Shown here: piece after piece, positions 1 through 8,210 of the stretch
Numbering within the stretch: position 1 is the stretch's first letter
Layout of the letters: the number at the start of each line of letters is the position of its first letter
From: WSXY01 sp038325105
GTDB taxonomy: Bacteria; Actinomycetota; Coriobacteriia; Anaerosomatales; Anaerosomataceae
Assembly: GCA_038325105.1 (NCBI GenBank)
Contig: JBBQIR010000079.1
Span: forward strand, 1 to 8,939
DNA length: 8,939 bases
Direction: 5' to 3'
Translations under genes and position numbers: made by a program
The notes under the pieces: model-generated
Database searches by the model: none
The model's input: only the letters and a program-made list of their open reading frames with translations
Told to the model about the DNA's origin: nothing

Positions 1-1
1 C

Positions 2-3000
2 TCGACTCCCGCATCCCAGCCGACTTCGCCGACGATCGTCCGCGAGCTCACCGAGAAGCGTACCGAGTCGAGCAAAGAGCTCCTGCTCTCTGATGGGACC
101 ATCCGCGCCCAGTACTTCGCGGACCCGATCTACTACCGGGATCCCGCGACGAAGTCGCTCAAGCCGATCGACACGACGCTGCGAGAGACGAGCGCCGAGG
201 GCAAGCCAGTGTCGGTCAACAAGGCGAACTCGTTTCGGTTGGAACTACCTGAGGGCCTGTCCGATGACCTCGTGAGTATCGAGGTCACTGGAGCCAAACT
301 GTCGATCCAGCCGGAGTTCGGACGTCGTGCGGGGGCCGCCGCAATCGGAGACCTCGACTCCCCGGCCTGCCCGGTTTCTGCCACCGAGCGCGCGTATCCC
401 AAGGCTTTCGCCAACGCCCGTCTCGAGTACGAGTCGCGACCCGACGGGGTCAAGGAGACGATCGTCCTCGACACCCCGAGCAATCAGAACGTGTTCGGCT
501 TCCGGCTGCAGGTCCAGGGGCTTGTGCCCAGGGTCGAATTCGACCGGACTATCACGTTTCTTTCGAATGAGACAGGCGAACCGGCTCTCACGATCCCAGC
601 ACCGTTCATGACCGACTCGAGCGGATCGACCATTGGCGGCGACTACTCAGACGTGGTCCACTACGAGCTGTCTGGGGCCGGGCCGGTATATCACCTTGAC
701 GTTGTCGCCGATTCGACCTGGTTGGGCTCACCAGAGCGCGTGTACCCCGTACGCATCGACCCCACGATCACTACCAGCGCCCAGACCCAGACCGGCGGCA
801 ATGATACTTACATCTCCTCGGCGTACCAACCGACGAACTACATCAGTCATAACCTCCTGTGGGTCGATGCCCATGATCCCGCAGCCGACTGGACTGAGTA
901 CGTCTACTGCCAGCCACACGGGGCCCTCATCACCGGCATGGCGAGCAAGAAGGCCTTGGGTCAATACGTTGTGGCCTCGCGACTCAAGCTGCCGCTTACC
1001 TCGCAGTACATTGCCAAGGGCGGCAACGTCATCGGCAACATGTGCACCACCTCAACCGCGCTGAGTCTGCCTTCCATGACATGGGATACCTACCAGCTCG
1101 GCGCAGGGTCGACTGTAGGCGGCATGTCTACCCCATACGTCGACTGCTCGTCGAGTGGCACAAAGGTATTCGATGTGAGCAACATGGTGGCCCACTGGCA
1201 GCAACTTGCGCTTCCCCAAAACAAGTGCACGGTCAAGCTGCAGGGCACGGCGGGTACCCATGTCGGTTTCAACTCGGCAGACAACACCGGATCCAAGCCC
1301 GTGTGGGAGATCGACTATGCGGTGCCGAGCCACAGTGCCGCCGCGCAGAAGTCCGTCTATGACCTCTCGGGGTCCGATGTCGTCACGCTAACAGCTACCG
1401 TCGGGACAGCTGAGTTGGCGGATCTGCAACAGCTTTCGGTGCGAGTCAACGGTGCAGAAGCCGGTTCACGCGCCCGCGGTGAACTTCGGTGGTATGCGAC
1501 CAGACCCTCTGACTCGACGCTCACAACCGAGGCATGCATCGGTGGGGGATACGTAGCCTCTGTGACCACCGATACCGCCTATACCGAACCGATACTCTCG
1601 GCAAGTCAGGCGACCACCGTCAGCGGTTCGAATGGCGCCACGACGACGGTCACTTTCGCATTCCGAGTCAAGGACGCATGGGGAGACGTTCAGGCGAATT
1701 CGCTCGACACGAAAATTACGCTCTCACACGATGGCAGCAACTACACATCGCCGTGGCAGTCGGGATCAAGCGAGTTCAACGTAGTGCCGGCACCGGTTCC
1801 CGACGACGCGACTATCAGCGCACAGGGCCTCGAATGGTTTGCAGAGAGTTACGGAAACCCCGCGCTCTCTCCCAACGACGATAAGCGCAAGGGCCGCGGA
1901 ACTGTCGACCTCGAATGGCCAGCGGTGGAGCAGGCCGCAGGCTACAGAATCTGGGCACACGACGGAAATGCGTGGCGTCAGGTCGGCTCGACGGACAGCA
2001 GTGCCACCACTCATTGGAAGAGTGAAGGCGCTGGCCTGTTCCCGATCGACACCGCCATTGCCGGCTTGCCGGCGTCCTCAACCGTTGACGGGTTCCGAGG
2101 GACCTCGCCGAGCCTGGCAAGCTGCATCGCCTCTCCCGCAGCAGGCGTGAAGAGCGCCGCCCCGATCGTCGTGTCAGACGGCGTCTACCTCTACACGCGT
2201 GGCTCCGTTGAGGCGACGGCCTGGGCGCGCGTGGGGAGCGGACTCAAGTCGACGCAGGCCGGCGTCGCGAGCGGGACTGTGGGCGCGGCAAACCTCAAGG
2301 CGGCCAAGAGCGCGTTCTACCTCGATGGGCACCTCTATTCGGGTTCGACCGCCACGACGAACACCGACGTGCTGCAGGGCGTGTGGGTCAATGCATCCTC
2401 AGGGGTCACCACCTCCACCGAACTGAAGTTCAACGCGTCACTTCTTGGCGCATCAACCGGAACTGATGCCGCGCTTAACTCGAATGACGTGCTCGTGGCA
2501 TCCGACGGCGCAAACATCTACTCGGTCTCTGAGACGCTGGGTGGCGGATTCAACGGTTGGCGGGTCCGCAAGTACGAGCGGAACGGCACACAACCCGAGA
2601 TGCTGCTGGTCTCTGACGAAGAGGTCGCGATTCCCTCCTACAAGACAGCGTCTGTCATTGCTCAACCCGGCTTCCTGACGTTCGTCGAATCGAGCACGGC
2701 GACCACAGCGCGAGTGACGCGCGTACGCACGAGTGACTGGTCGCTTGTGGGCCGATGGTCGCTCGGCCTTGCTAATCCCGGCTCAGGCGCATGGGATGCG
2801 GCAAACGACAGTATCTGGATCGGGAGCACCACAACGGGCAGGATCTGGCGCACCACGGCCGCTGGTGTTGAGCTGCGAGACAACCCGAGTGGCCTCTATG
2901 CCAAGACCGCCGGCACCGTTCGCGACGGGCGAGCCGACTACGAGTTCGCCGTCACCGCGTTTAACTCCGGTGGTGATTCGCCGATGAGTACCGCGCTGCC

Positions 3001-6000
3001 GGTCCAGTTGCCATCGCGTACAGACGGTAAGAACGACGATCCTCGTCACGTGGGCGTGAGCGTCGGATCGGCGCAGGGTAACGCTATCGGTGCGGTGCTC
3101 GATCAAGGTCTGCTGACCCTTGATGCTTCGGACCTCGGAGTATCGTCTTGGGGACCGGCTGCGTCCGTGAGCCGTCACTACCAGTCCGATGTGACGACGG
3201 CTGGACTCTTTGCTCGCGGCTGGCGATTCAACTTCGAGCAGACCATCGAGGCCGATCCTGCCAGCCAGACAGCGATCTACGTCGATGAGGTCGGGGAGCG
3301 ACACAGCTTCGTTGCGACCGACTCGGTCTACTACGCTCCCAACGGCTATCCTGCAACGCTGACGAGCGACACCGCGAACTACTACCTCACGTTCCTGGAT
3401 CGATCCACGCTGAATTTCGACCTGGGCGGCCGGCTCCTGTCGGAGACAGACCGCAACGGAAGTAAGGTCGACTACGTCTGGAGCGGCGACAAGCTGGCGA
3501 CCATTCAGGCGGCAAACGGGCAGTCGATCGAGCTTTCGTATGGCGGCGTGCTCAATGAGGCCAAGCTCGCATCTGTCTCGTATCAGACGGCGCAAGGAAA
3601 GAGGACCGTCATTTACGACGCGGCGTTTGGGGTTGTGACTTACCTTCCTGACGACCCCGACGAGTCGTACTCGACGTCCTACGCTTACTACCAGGACGCG
3701 CTCTCGACCATCACCGTAGCGGCACAGGACGTCGAGCCCGCTTCGTGGCAGATCGGCTACGACTCAGGCAAGATCTCCGCTGTCGGGTATCCCCAGACGA
3801 CCCAAGACCCGGTGTCGGACACCCTCATCGACTACTCGGGCTCTACAGCGACGGTGAAGAGCAGCGCGAACGTCTCGGGCACTACTGAAACCGTCGAGCA
3901 GACGTACGAATGGAACAGCACCGGCACGTTGAAGAGCAAGAGCGATCCAGTCGTGTCCGGAGGTACGAAGCGTTGGTGGACGTATGTCTACGGCGCGGGC
4001 AACAAGGCCATCGCTGAGACCAGCCCGGCAGGTGCACTCGTCCACCGCACGATCGACACGAGCGGCAACGTCGTGTTCGAGTGGGACGAAGAGGGTCACA
4101 TGACCTCTCGTTTCTACGACGAGTACTCGCAGCCGGTGCGCCTCGTCGACGAGCGCGGGTGCACCACCTACAACACGTTTGATGAGCAGGGGAATCTGAC
4201 CGAGTTCGCACGCCAACTCAACGCCACCGAATTCGAACGTGCGCTCAGGTCATATAGCGGTAGCGGAGCGGTCGAAATCGAGCGAGCGCTGATCTCTGAG
4301 CAAGGCACCCAATCCAAATGGGCTCAGACAGCCTACGAATACGGCTCTCTGAGCGGACAGCCGACAAAGTCGACCGCGAGCGCCGGGACGATGGTTAGGG
4401 AGCCCTTCGCGCCCACCTATTCTGACTGGACGACGGGGACCATCTCGTTGTCTAGTACGGAGACGGTCGACGCGATCGTGACACGCCGGACCTATGACGA
4501 GTTCGGCAACGTCACCGGCGAGTGGGATGCGGCGGGCATCCAGCAACTCGTTGACCCGGTCTATGGCATCTCAGGACGACTCGAGGAGTCCTCTGACGTC
4601 GAGGGCGTGAAGACCATCACGACGTACGACCTGCTTGGCCGGGTTACGGCATCGCATCTCGAGACGACTACTGCTGAGCATGGCAAGCTCGTCGCCGAGA
4701 GTGGGTCGACGGAGTATGACGCGCTCGGGAGAGCCGTTGCCGAGTCCGCTCTCACGTCGCAAGGTGTGGTCAACATCAGTGTGACTCACCGTTTCGATCC
4801 CGCCGGTCAAGAAGAACGCACGATCGACAGCATCGAAGGCACGACGACCACGTGGTATGACCAGCGTGGTGATGTGGTCGCAGTCTGGGCACCGGGAGCT
4901 GCGGTGACGTCTGAGACCGCTGCAGCCCGCGCGGTCTATGACCTCGACGGCCGGACGACGGCGGAGTACGAACCGGGCAAGAGTGTGTCCGCGATCACGA
5001 ACTATTCGCCCAACGGTCTCGTTACGAAGGTGACCGAACCCGATGGATCGTGGGTGGGCTACAAGTATGACCAAGGTGGCAACCTCACCGAGAGGTACAC
5101 GATCAGCGAGACGAGTAGCAACGTCTCGGAGACCACCAATTACGACATCGGCGGACGTCCGATCGAGACGGTCTCTACGGAAGGCATGCACACCCGTACG
5201 TACTACGACCTCGCGGGGCGCATGACCCGAGCGGCCACGACCAGCGGGACCGTCGAATCAACGGCGACTACGATGGCCTACAACGAACTGGGCTGGGAGC
5301 TCTCGTCCAAAGACTCAGAGGGCATCGTCAAGCAGACGGCCTACGACGTGCTCGGAAACGTGACACGCGCCACCACGCTGGATGCGTCGGGTACCGTCAC
5401 CGAGAACACCACGAACAACTATGACAGCAAGAAGCGTCTGAAGTCGTGTGACACGATCGAAGGCACCTCGACCGTGAACGTTGCCTACGCCTACGACGCG
5501 TTCGGGCGCACGACTGAGGAGAAGCACACAAGGGCCAACCCGGCCGATCCGCAAAATCCCCTCGTCTCCCGGTGGGTCAAGACGACCTACGACGAGTTCG
5601 GCCGGGAGTTGACCGTCGCCGATCAGAAGAGCGGAATCGCCCACTCCTACGACTACGCGATCGGGGCGAAGAAGAAGAGCACTGACACCGCCGCCTACGA
5701 GGCAGTGAATCTGCGCACGATGTCTGACGCGTCCGGTCGTGAGACAAGCCAGGAGGCGACGTTCACCCTCAGCGGTTCGTCGGTGACCGCGAGTCGAGCC
5801 GTGAGCTGGGACGAGGTACGGAATCTCCCGAAATCAGTGTCTGTAGGCGTCTCGGGGGTAGCGCTCACTTCGACGTACCAGTTCGACATCGGTGACAAGC
5901 TGACGTCGATCACCGGAGGCCCCTGGAAGTCTGGCGGGGTCTACGCGACGTACAACACCACGGGTACCGCGTCCAAGACCAAGGACGTGGTGTCGCTTCC

Positions 6001-8200
6001 ATTCGGCACCGCATCTCAGATTTCAACGACTACACGCGGCTTCGGCTACTCGAACGCGGGTCGTCTGACCACCGTGACAGTCACCGGCACAGGCGCGAAG
6101 AACATCTACTACAAGTGGAACGCCAGCGGTTCGGGTGACCTCGAGAAGGTCACCGACGGTGCCACGGTCACCGATCTCGCGTACACAGCGGGACGGCTGC
6201 TAAGCACCAAACGTGCGAGTGTCACTACCACCTATACCTTTGATGCGGCAGGCCGGCGCAGCCGTGAAGCGAGCGCGGGCGGATCGGTCCAGTACTCGTG
6301 GGTCGGCGACGACGTGTTGTCGGCGTGGGCCACCAAGAGTTCGGCGGGCACCACGCTCACGTCCGCGGCATATACTTATGACGGGGAAGGCCAGCGCATC
6401 GCAGCCACGGTCGTCGCACCTTCTCCGTGGAGTACGACCACCACGAGCACGGCGTACACGTACGGCTGGGAGGGCACGTCGCTGTGTTGGGTTCGCGCGA
6501 GCAGTGCCGGTGCTGAGGCGAGACTGACGTACCTGTTCGATGAGAACGAACGGGTGTACGCGGCGAGCTATGAGTCGACGCGCTCCGGTGTCAGCACCTC
6601 GACTGTGTTCAGAGTGATGAGCACGGATCACGGCGACATCGTCGGGCTCGCCAACGGCGCAGGCGATGTGTTCGCGAAGTACTCGTATGGGCCGTTCGGT
6701 GAGATGGACTCGACCGTGACCACGGCTGTGGCTGGAGTCTCGGCGCCACTCGCAACCGAGATCGCTGCCGCGAACTCACTCCGGTATGCGGGCTACCAGT
6801 TCGACACGTGGAGTGGTTCGTATTACCTGCAGGCGCGCTACTACGACCCAACCACCAAGCAGTTCATCTCACGCGACCCCGCTGAAGCCGACGGCGAGGA
6901 GAGCACGTACCAGTACTGCGGCGGAGACCCAATCGGCTTGGTCGACCCGACGGGCATGTGGGGATTCTCCTTCGGAGGCGTGTTCAAGGCAGTGCGGCGC
7001 ACGTTCTCGCGAGCTAGGGCGAGTGTGAACCGTGCGGTGTCGCGTGTGAAGACAGTCGCTCGTGTGGCGTTCAAGAGCGTGTCGCGATCCGTCAAGGCCA
7101 AGGTGCGCAAAGTTCGACGGTGGGCGAGCGCCAAGAAGGCTAGGGTGAGCCACTACTACCACCGCGCGAGCAAGCGGTTCGCGAAGGCCGTTAAGCACAG
7201 GCGCTCAAGGAGAGCCAAGAGCAAGAGCGCTCTCAGGTCGACAAAGGTTGCGTCGGCGGACCCGGTCAGGGTCAACGACACCGGTGAGTCCGCTGCTTGG
7301 GCTTCGCAAACCGGTGCACTCCACCAGTCGCCTGGCTACACGCCAGAGTTGTCATCAACGGAACGCAATATGATTGCTGGGGCCACGCTCTTCATCGGAG
7401 CGGCAGCTGCGAGTTTCGTCGTCGGTGATGTTGTTCTTGCGGGCATACTTCCGGCTGGCAAGAAGGCTCTTGAGGAAGCGGCGTGCTTCCCTGCCGGTAC
7501 TTTCGTCATGGCAGCGGCTGGACTAGTCCCCATCGAGCGGCTTCGCGAAGGCGACACCATCCTCTCTCGCGACGAGCGCACCGGCGCCCAATCCCTCAAG
7601 CCCGTTCTCCGCACGATGGTGCACCAGGTCACCGAGCTCATCCACGTCCGCGCCGCCACCGACACCATCACCTCCACCCCCAACCACCCCTTCCGAGTGG
7701 CCGGGCGCGGATGGGTGGCTGCTGGCGACCTTGCCGCCGGCGACACGCTCTACCTCGCCGACGGCGGGCGCGCCGACATCGTCAGCGTCACGCGCGAGAA
7801 GCTTGCCACCCCCGTCGACGTCTACAACGTCGAGGTCGCCGACTTCCACACCTACTTCGTGGCGGGAGCGGGCGTATGGGTGCACAATTGCGGAGGACGG
7901 CAGGGCGGGGTGTACGCGCTCGAGAACGAGGCCGGTACGGTTGTGCGAACGGGCCGCACCGTCGACCTTGCACAGCGCGCGATTCAGCTCGCAAATGATC
8001 CTGTGCTCGGCCAGTTCAAGTTCCGACCTGTCTTCGAGACGAACGTTTACGCTCAGCAGAGAGGGCTTGAGCAGATGCTCTACGATCAGTATCCTGGGGC
8101 GCAGGCGGCGAATGGCGGCTACAACATGATTCGCGGCATCAACTTGTCGAATCCAAACTACGAGACGTACATGAATGCAGCGAACAACTACCTCCGCTAG
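2..8200 (+). CDS. Giant RHS/YD-repeat polymorphic toxin with Hint domain and C-terminal GIY-YIG nuclease (5'-partial)
   Basis: This is a contact-dependent antibacterial toxin of the RHS/wall-associated type: a large secreted shell protein that carries a small nuclease at its C-terminus. The frame is open from base 2 with protein-like sequence (ELTEKRTESSKELL, then DPIYYRD), so the true start and signal peptide lie left of the window; the first in-frame GTG at 209 is not the start. The visible 2732 residues contain a DNRLRE-like domain (about 254-443), an FN3-like domain (632-687 and 954-1003) with an insertion between its halves, the RHS N-region (about 1013-1187), many YD repeats, the RHS core (about 2260-2318), a basic linker (2328-2415), a hydrophobic segment (2457-2483), a Hint domain (2495-2629) and the toxin (2631-2732). 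Length exceeds 2700 residues, normal for wall-associated RHS proteins. It ends in TAG. The frame shows no break. The next gene is the likely immunity partner. Confidence 0.95.
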   Translation, partial: STPASQPTSPTIVRELTEKRTESSKELLLSDGTIRAQYFADPIYYRDPATKSLKPIDTTLRETSAEGKPVSVNKANSFRLELPEGLSDDLVSIEVTGAKLSIQPEFGRRAGAAAIGDLDSPACPVSATERAYPKAFANARLEYESRPDGVKETIVLDTPSNQNVFGFRLQVQGLVPRVEFDRTITFLSNETGEPALTIPAPFMTDSSGSTIGGDYSDVVHYELSGAGPVYHLDVVADSTWLGSPERVYPVRIDPTITTSAQTQTGGNDTYISSAYQPTNYISHNLLWVDAHDPAADWTEYVYCQPHGALITGMASKKALGQYVVASRLKLPLTSQYIAKGGNVIGNMCTTSTALSLPSMTWDTYQLGAGSTVGGMSTPYVDCSSSGTKVFDVSNMVAHWQQLALPQNKCTVKLQGTAGTHVGFNSADNTGSKPVWEIDYAVPSHSAAAQKSVYDLSGSDVVTLTATVGTAELADLQQLSVRVNGAEAGSRARGELRWYATRPSDSTLTTEACIGGGYVASVTTDTAYTEPILSASQATTVSGSNGATTTVTFAFRVKDAWGDVQANSLDTKITLSHDGSNYTSPWQSGSSEFNVVPAPVPDDATISAQGLEWFAESYGNPALSPNDDKRKGRGTVDLEWPAVEQAAGYRIWAHDGNAWRQVGSTDSSATTHWKSEGAGLFPIDTAIAGLPASSTVDGFRGTSPSLASCIASPAAGVKSAAPIVVSDGVYLYTRGSVEATAWARVGSGLKSTQAGVASGTVGAANLKAAKSAFYLDGHLYSGSTATTNTDVLQGVWVNASSGVTTSTELKFNASLLGASTGTDAALNSNDVLVASDGANIYSVSETLGGGFNGWRVRKYERNGTQPEMLLVSDEEVAIPSYKTASVIAQPGFLTFVESSTATTARVTRVRTSDWSLVGRWSLGLANPGSGAWDAANDSIWIGSTTTGRIWRTTAAGVELRDNPSGLYAKTAGTVRDGRADYEFAVTAFNSGGDSPMSTALPVQLPSRTDGKNDDPRHVGVSVGSAQGNAIGAVLDQGLLTLDASDLGVSSWGPAASVSRHYQSDVTTAGLFARGWRFNFEQTIEADPASQTAIYVDEVGERHSFVATDSVYYAPNGYPATLTSDTANYYLTFLDRSTLNFDLGGRLLSETDRNGSKVDYVWSGDKLATIQAANGQSIELSYGGVLNEAKLASVSYQTAQGKRTVIYDAAFGVVTYLPDDPDESYSTSYAYYQDALSTITVAAQDVEPASWQIGYDSGKISAVGYPQTTQDPVSDTLIDYSGSTATVKSSANVSGTTETVEQTYEWNSTGTLKSKSDPVVSGGTKRWWTYVYGAGNKAIAETSPAGALVHRTIDTSGNVVFEWDEEGHMTSRFYDEYSQPVRLVDERGCTTYNTFDEQGNLTEFARQLNATEFERALRSYSGSGAVEIERALISEQGTQSKWAQTAYEYGSLSGQPTKSTASAGTMVREPFAPTYSDWTTGTISLSSTETVDAIVTRRTYDEFGNVTGEWDAAGIQQLVDPVYGISGRLEESSDVEGVKTITTYDLLGRVTASHLETTTAEHGKLVAESGSTEYDALGRAVAESALTSQGVVNISVTHRFDPAGQEERTIDSIEGTTTTWYDQRGDVVAVWAPGAAVTSETAAARAVYDLDGRTTAEYEPGKSVSAITNYSPNGLVTKVTEPDGSWVGYKYDQGGNLTERYTISETSSNVSETTNYDIGGRPIETVSTEGMHTRTYYDLAGRMTRAATTSGTVESTATTMAYNELGWELSSKDSEGIVKQTAYDVLGNVTRATTLDASGTVTENTTNNYDSKKRLKSCDTIEGTSTVNVAYAYDAFGRTTEEKHTRANPADPQNPLVSRWVKTTYDEFGRELTVADQKSGIAHSYDYAIGAKKKSTDTAAYEAVNLRTMSDASGRETSQEATFTLSGSSVTASRAVSWDEVRNLPKSVSVGVSGVALTSTYQFDIGDKLTSITGGPWKSGGVYATYNTTGTASKTKDVVSLPFGTASQISTTTRGFGYSNAGRLTTVTVTGTGAKNIYYKWNASGSGDLEKVTDGATVTDLAYTAGRLLSTKRASVTTTYTFDAAGRRSREASAGGSVQYSWVGDDVLSAWATKSSAGTTLTSAAYTYDGEGQRIAATVVAPSPWSTTTTSTAYTYGWEGTSLCWVRASSAGAEARLTYLFDENERVYAASYESTRSGVSTSTVFRVMSTDHGDIVGLANGAGDVFAKYSYGPFGEMDSTVTTAVAGVSAPLATEIAAANSLRYAGYQFDTWSGSYYLQARYYDPTTKQFISRDPAEADGEESTYQYCGGDPIGLVDPTGMWGFSFGGVFKAVRRTFSRARASVNRAVSRVKTVARVAFKSVSRSVKAKVRKVRRWASAKKARVSHYYHRASKRFAKAVKHRRSRRAKSKSALRSTKVASADPVRVNDTGESAAWASQTGALHQSPGYTPELSSTERNMIAGATLFIGAAAASFVVGDVVLAGILPAGKKALEEAACFPAGTFVMAAAGLVPIERLREGDTILSRDERTGAQSLKPVLRTMVHQVTELIHVRAATDTITSTPNHPFRVAGRGWVAAGDLAAGDTLYLADGGRADIVSVTREKLATPVDVYNVEVADFHTYFVAGAGVWVHNCGGRQGGVYALENEAGTVVRTGRTVDLAQRAIQLANDPVLGQFKFRPVFETNVYAQQRGLEQMLYDQYPGAQAANGGYNMIRGINLSNPNYETYMNAANNYLR
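760..1330 (+). other. DNRLRE-type surface domain of the RHS protein
   Basis: The segment opens with a proline-threonine stretch followed by TGGNDTYISSAYQPTNY, then a beta-rich body and the closing motif VGFNSADNTGSKPVWEIDY. The opening Asp-Thr-Tyr-Ile pattern, the 'TMTWDTY'-like middle (here SMTWDTY) and the 'FDVSNMVAHW' strand match the DNRLRE domain known from wall-associated RHS proteins, where it sits near the N-terminus outside the cell. It contains four cysteines (codons at 908, 1043, 1145 and 1226), which could form disulfides in an exported protein. The family assignment is from memory of the motif pattern. Confidence 0.7.
1340..1795 (+). other. Ig-like beta-rich stretch of the RHS protein
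   Basis: Between the DNRLRE-like domain and the FN3-like domain lies about 150 residues of alternating beta-prone sequence (VTLTATVGTAELADLQQLSV, later TTVTFAFRVKDAWGD). It reads like one or two immunoglobulin- or filamin-type spacer domains that extend the protein from the cell surface. There is no catalytic motif. I cannot name a family. Confidence 0.4.
1895..3020 (+). other. FN3-like domain split by a beta-propeller-like insertion
   Basis: The first half (1895-2060) contains GTVDLEWPAVEQAAGYRIW, the usual FN3 strand A-C pattern, followed by AGLFPIDTAIAG. The matching end (about 2861-3010) contains RDNPSGLYAKTAG and YEFAVTAFNSGGDSPMS, the typical FN3 strands E-G. In related wall-associated proteins these two parts are, as I recall, nearly contiguous (a 'FPTDAEIAAG' element leads shortly into '...DDPSPVY...'). 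Here about 250 residues lie between them. They contain recurring short hydrophobic strands ending in YLYTRG, FYLDGHLYSG, DGANIYSVSE and NDSIWIGSTT, spaced like blades of a propeller. The propeller reading is inference. Confidence 0.5.
3030..6600 (+). repeat. RHS N-region and YD-repeat shell
   Basis: The segment begins with the RHS entry region (SWGPAASVSRHYQSD, ARGWRFNFEQ, DEVGERHSF), then FDLGGRLLSETDRNG. From about 4490 it becomes a long series of YD repeats, each near 20 residues, with the signature YDxxGRxxx. Examples are YDEFGNVTGE, YDLLGRVTAS, YDALGRAVAE, YDLDGRTTAE, YDQGGNLTER, YDIGGRPIET, YDLAGRMTRA, YDVLGNVTRA, YDAFGRTTEE, YDEFGRELTV and FDAAGRRSRE. I count about twenty recognisable units. 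In known RHS proteins these repeats wind into a hollow beta cage that encloses the toxin until delivery. These are protein-level repeats: their DNA has diverged and I see no long tandem DNA repeat. Confidence 0.9.
6605..6955 (+). other. RHS-associated core domain
   Basis: The segment has the classic core sequence: HGDIVGLANGAGDVFAKYSYGPFGE, then LRYAGYQFDTWSGSYYLQAR, YYDPTTKQFISRDP, and the closing GLVDPTGMWG. The core plugs the RHS cage and marks the end of the conserved body; everything after the DPTG motif belongs to the variable C-terminal tip. In several characterised RHS proteins an aspartyl-type self-cleavage occurs near a DPxGxx-DPxG motif; here only DPTG is present and cleavage is more plausibly done by the Hint domain that follows. 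Confidence 0.93.
6983..7246 (+). other. Strongly basic linker, 33 Lys/Arg in 88 residues and no Asp/Glu
   Basis: Directly after the RHS core, 88 residues hold 33 Lys or Arg and not one acidic residue by direct count (for example VKAKVRKVRRWASAKKARV and KHRRSRRAKSK). The basic residues are spaced so that a helix could form. It stands between the core and the hydrophobic segment. It might bind nucleic acid, anionic wall polymers or membrane lipid, or thread the tip through the cage. No family is recognised and the role is unknown. Confidence 0.8.
7370..7450 (+). other. Hydrophobic, possible membrane segment before the Hint domain
   Basis: A run of 27 mostly apolar residues (MIAGATLFIGAAAASFVVGD, then VVLAGIL) contains one Asp. 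It lies just upstream of the Hint N-terminus. Similar apolar stretches precede the pretoxin region in other polymorphic toxins and may help the tip cross or dock to a membrane. The internal Asp and the high Ala/Gly content weaken a firm transmembrane call. Confidence 0.5.
7484..7888 (+). other. Hint (intein-like) autoprocessing domain
   Basis: The 135-residue domain begins with Cys in CFPAGTFVMAAAGLVPIERL, the Hint block A, and contains block B as TSTPNHPFRV with its Thr and His. It ends with VYNVEVADFHTYFVAGAG and WVHN, followed by Cys (codon 7889). Cys1, the block-B Thr/His, the terminal His-Asn pair and the +1 Cys are all present, so the domain looks catalytically complete. Hint domains of polymorphic toxins cleave themselves and release the C-terminal toxin. 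Its GC content, about 69% by hand count, is higher than the toxin downstream (about 57%). Part of it (7532-7783) is repeated at 8688-8939. Confidence 0.92.
7532..7783 (+). repeat. Direct repeat, copy 1 (inside the Hint domain)
   Basis: This stretch aligns without a gap to 8688-8939, an offset of 1156 bases. I count 31 mismatches in 252 bases (88% identity): 15 in the first 30 bases and 16 in the remaining 222 (93%). At protein level 72 of 84 residues match. The offset is not a multiple of three, so the two copies use different window frames, but each reads the same Hint protein sequence. Confidence 0.97.
7889..8197 (+). other. C-terminal toxin domain: GIY-YIG (URI-type) nuclease
   Basis: The 102 residues after the Hint Cys begin GGRQGGVYALENEAG and continue VVRTGRTVDLAQR. 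The GIY motif is GVY (Tyr codon 7913), the YIG-x-T motif is RTGRT, and the first-helix Arg is at codon 7976 (DLAQR). The metal-binding Glu fits codon 8069 in QQRGLEQMLYDQY, and a conserved Asn follows in NGGYN. This order and spacing is that of the GIY-YIG nuclease fold, known among polymorphic toxins as Tox-URI. The predicted action is cutting DNA (or possibly RNA) in the target cell. The second Tyr of the canonical motif is replaced by Arg, which I believe occurs in this toxin branch. GC content is lower than in the Hint domain. Confidence 0.82.
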
Positions 8201-8203
8201 GGG
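8199..8203 (+). promoter_or_regulatory. Shine-Dalgarno site of the immunity gene, overlapping the toxin stop codon
   Basis: AGGGG begins on the second base of the toxin TAG stop and lies 7 bases before the ATG at 8211. It fixes ATG 8211 as the best start over the in-frame GTG at 8205, which would sit only 1 base from the site. The overlap suggests translational coupling, so that immunity is made whenever the toxin is made. No separate promoter is visible in the 10-base gap. Confidence 0.7.
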
Positions 8204-8210
8204 TGTGTCG

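Noticed and set aside
209..211. GTG at 209 as the start of the RHS gene
   Set aside because: The frame is open to base 2 with protein-like sequence typical of this family's N-terminal region, so the real start is outside the window.
2783..3595. A 270-codon open frame on the minus strand
   Set aside because: It lies wholly inside the RHS gene, has no recognisable domain and an Arg-rich shadow composition, as expected opposite GC-rich coding DNA.
4571..5191. A 206-codon open frame on the minus strand
   Set aside because: It is opposite clear YD-repeat coding sequence and shows no motif, so it is a shadow frame.
6130..6180. Short repeated GGTCACCGA near 6148-6174
   Set aside because: It encodes ordinary YD-repeat residues (VTDGATVTD) and no extended stem or array is visible.
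3030..6600. CRISPR-like or tandem DNA repeats in the YD region
   Set aside because: The periodicity is at the protein level only; unit lengths vary and the DNA of the units is diverged.
8175..8210. Earlier in-frame start for the immunity gene at 8175 or at GTG 8205
   Set aside because: The 8175 start would overlap the toxin gene without a ribosome site, and GTG 8205 is too close to the AGGGG at 8199-8203; ATG 8211 has correct spacing.
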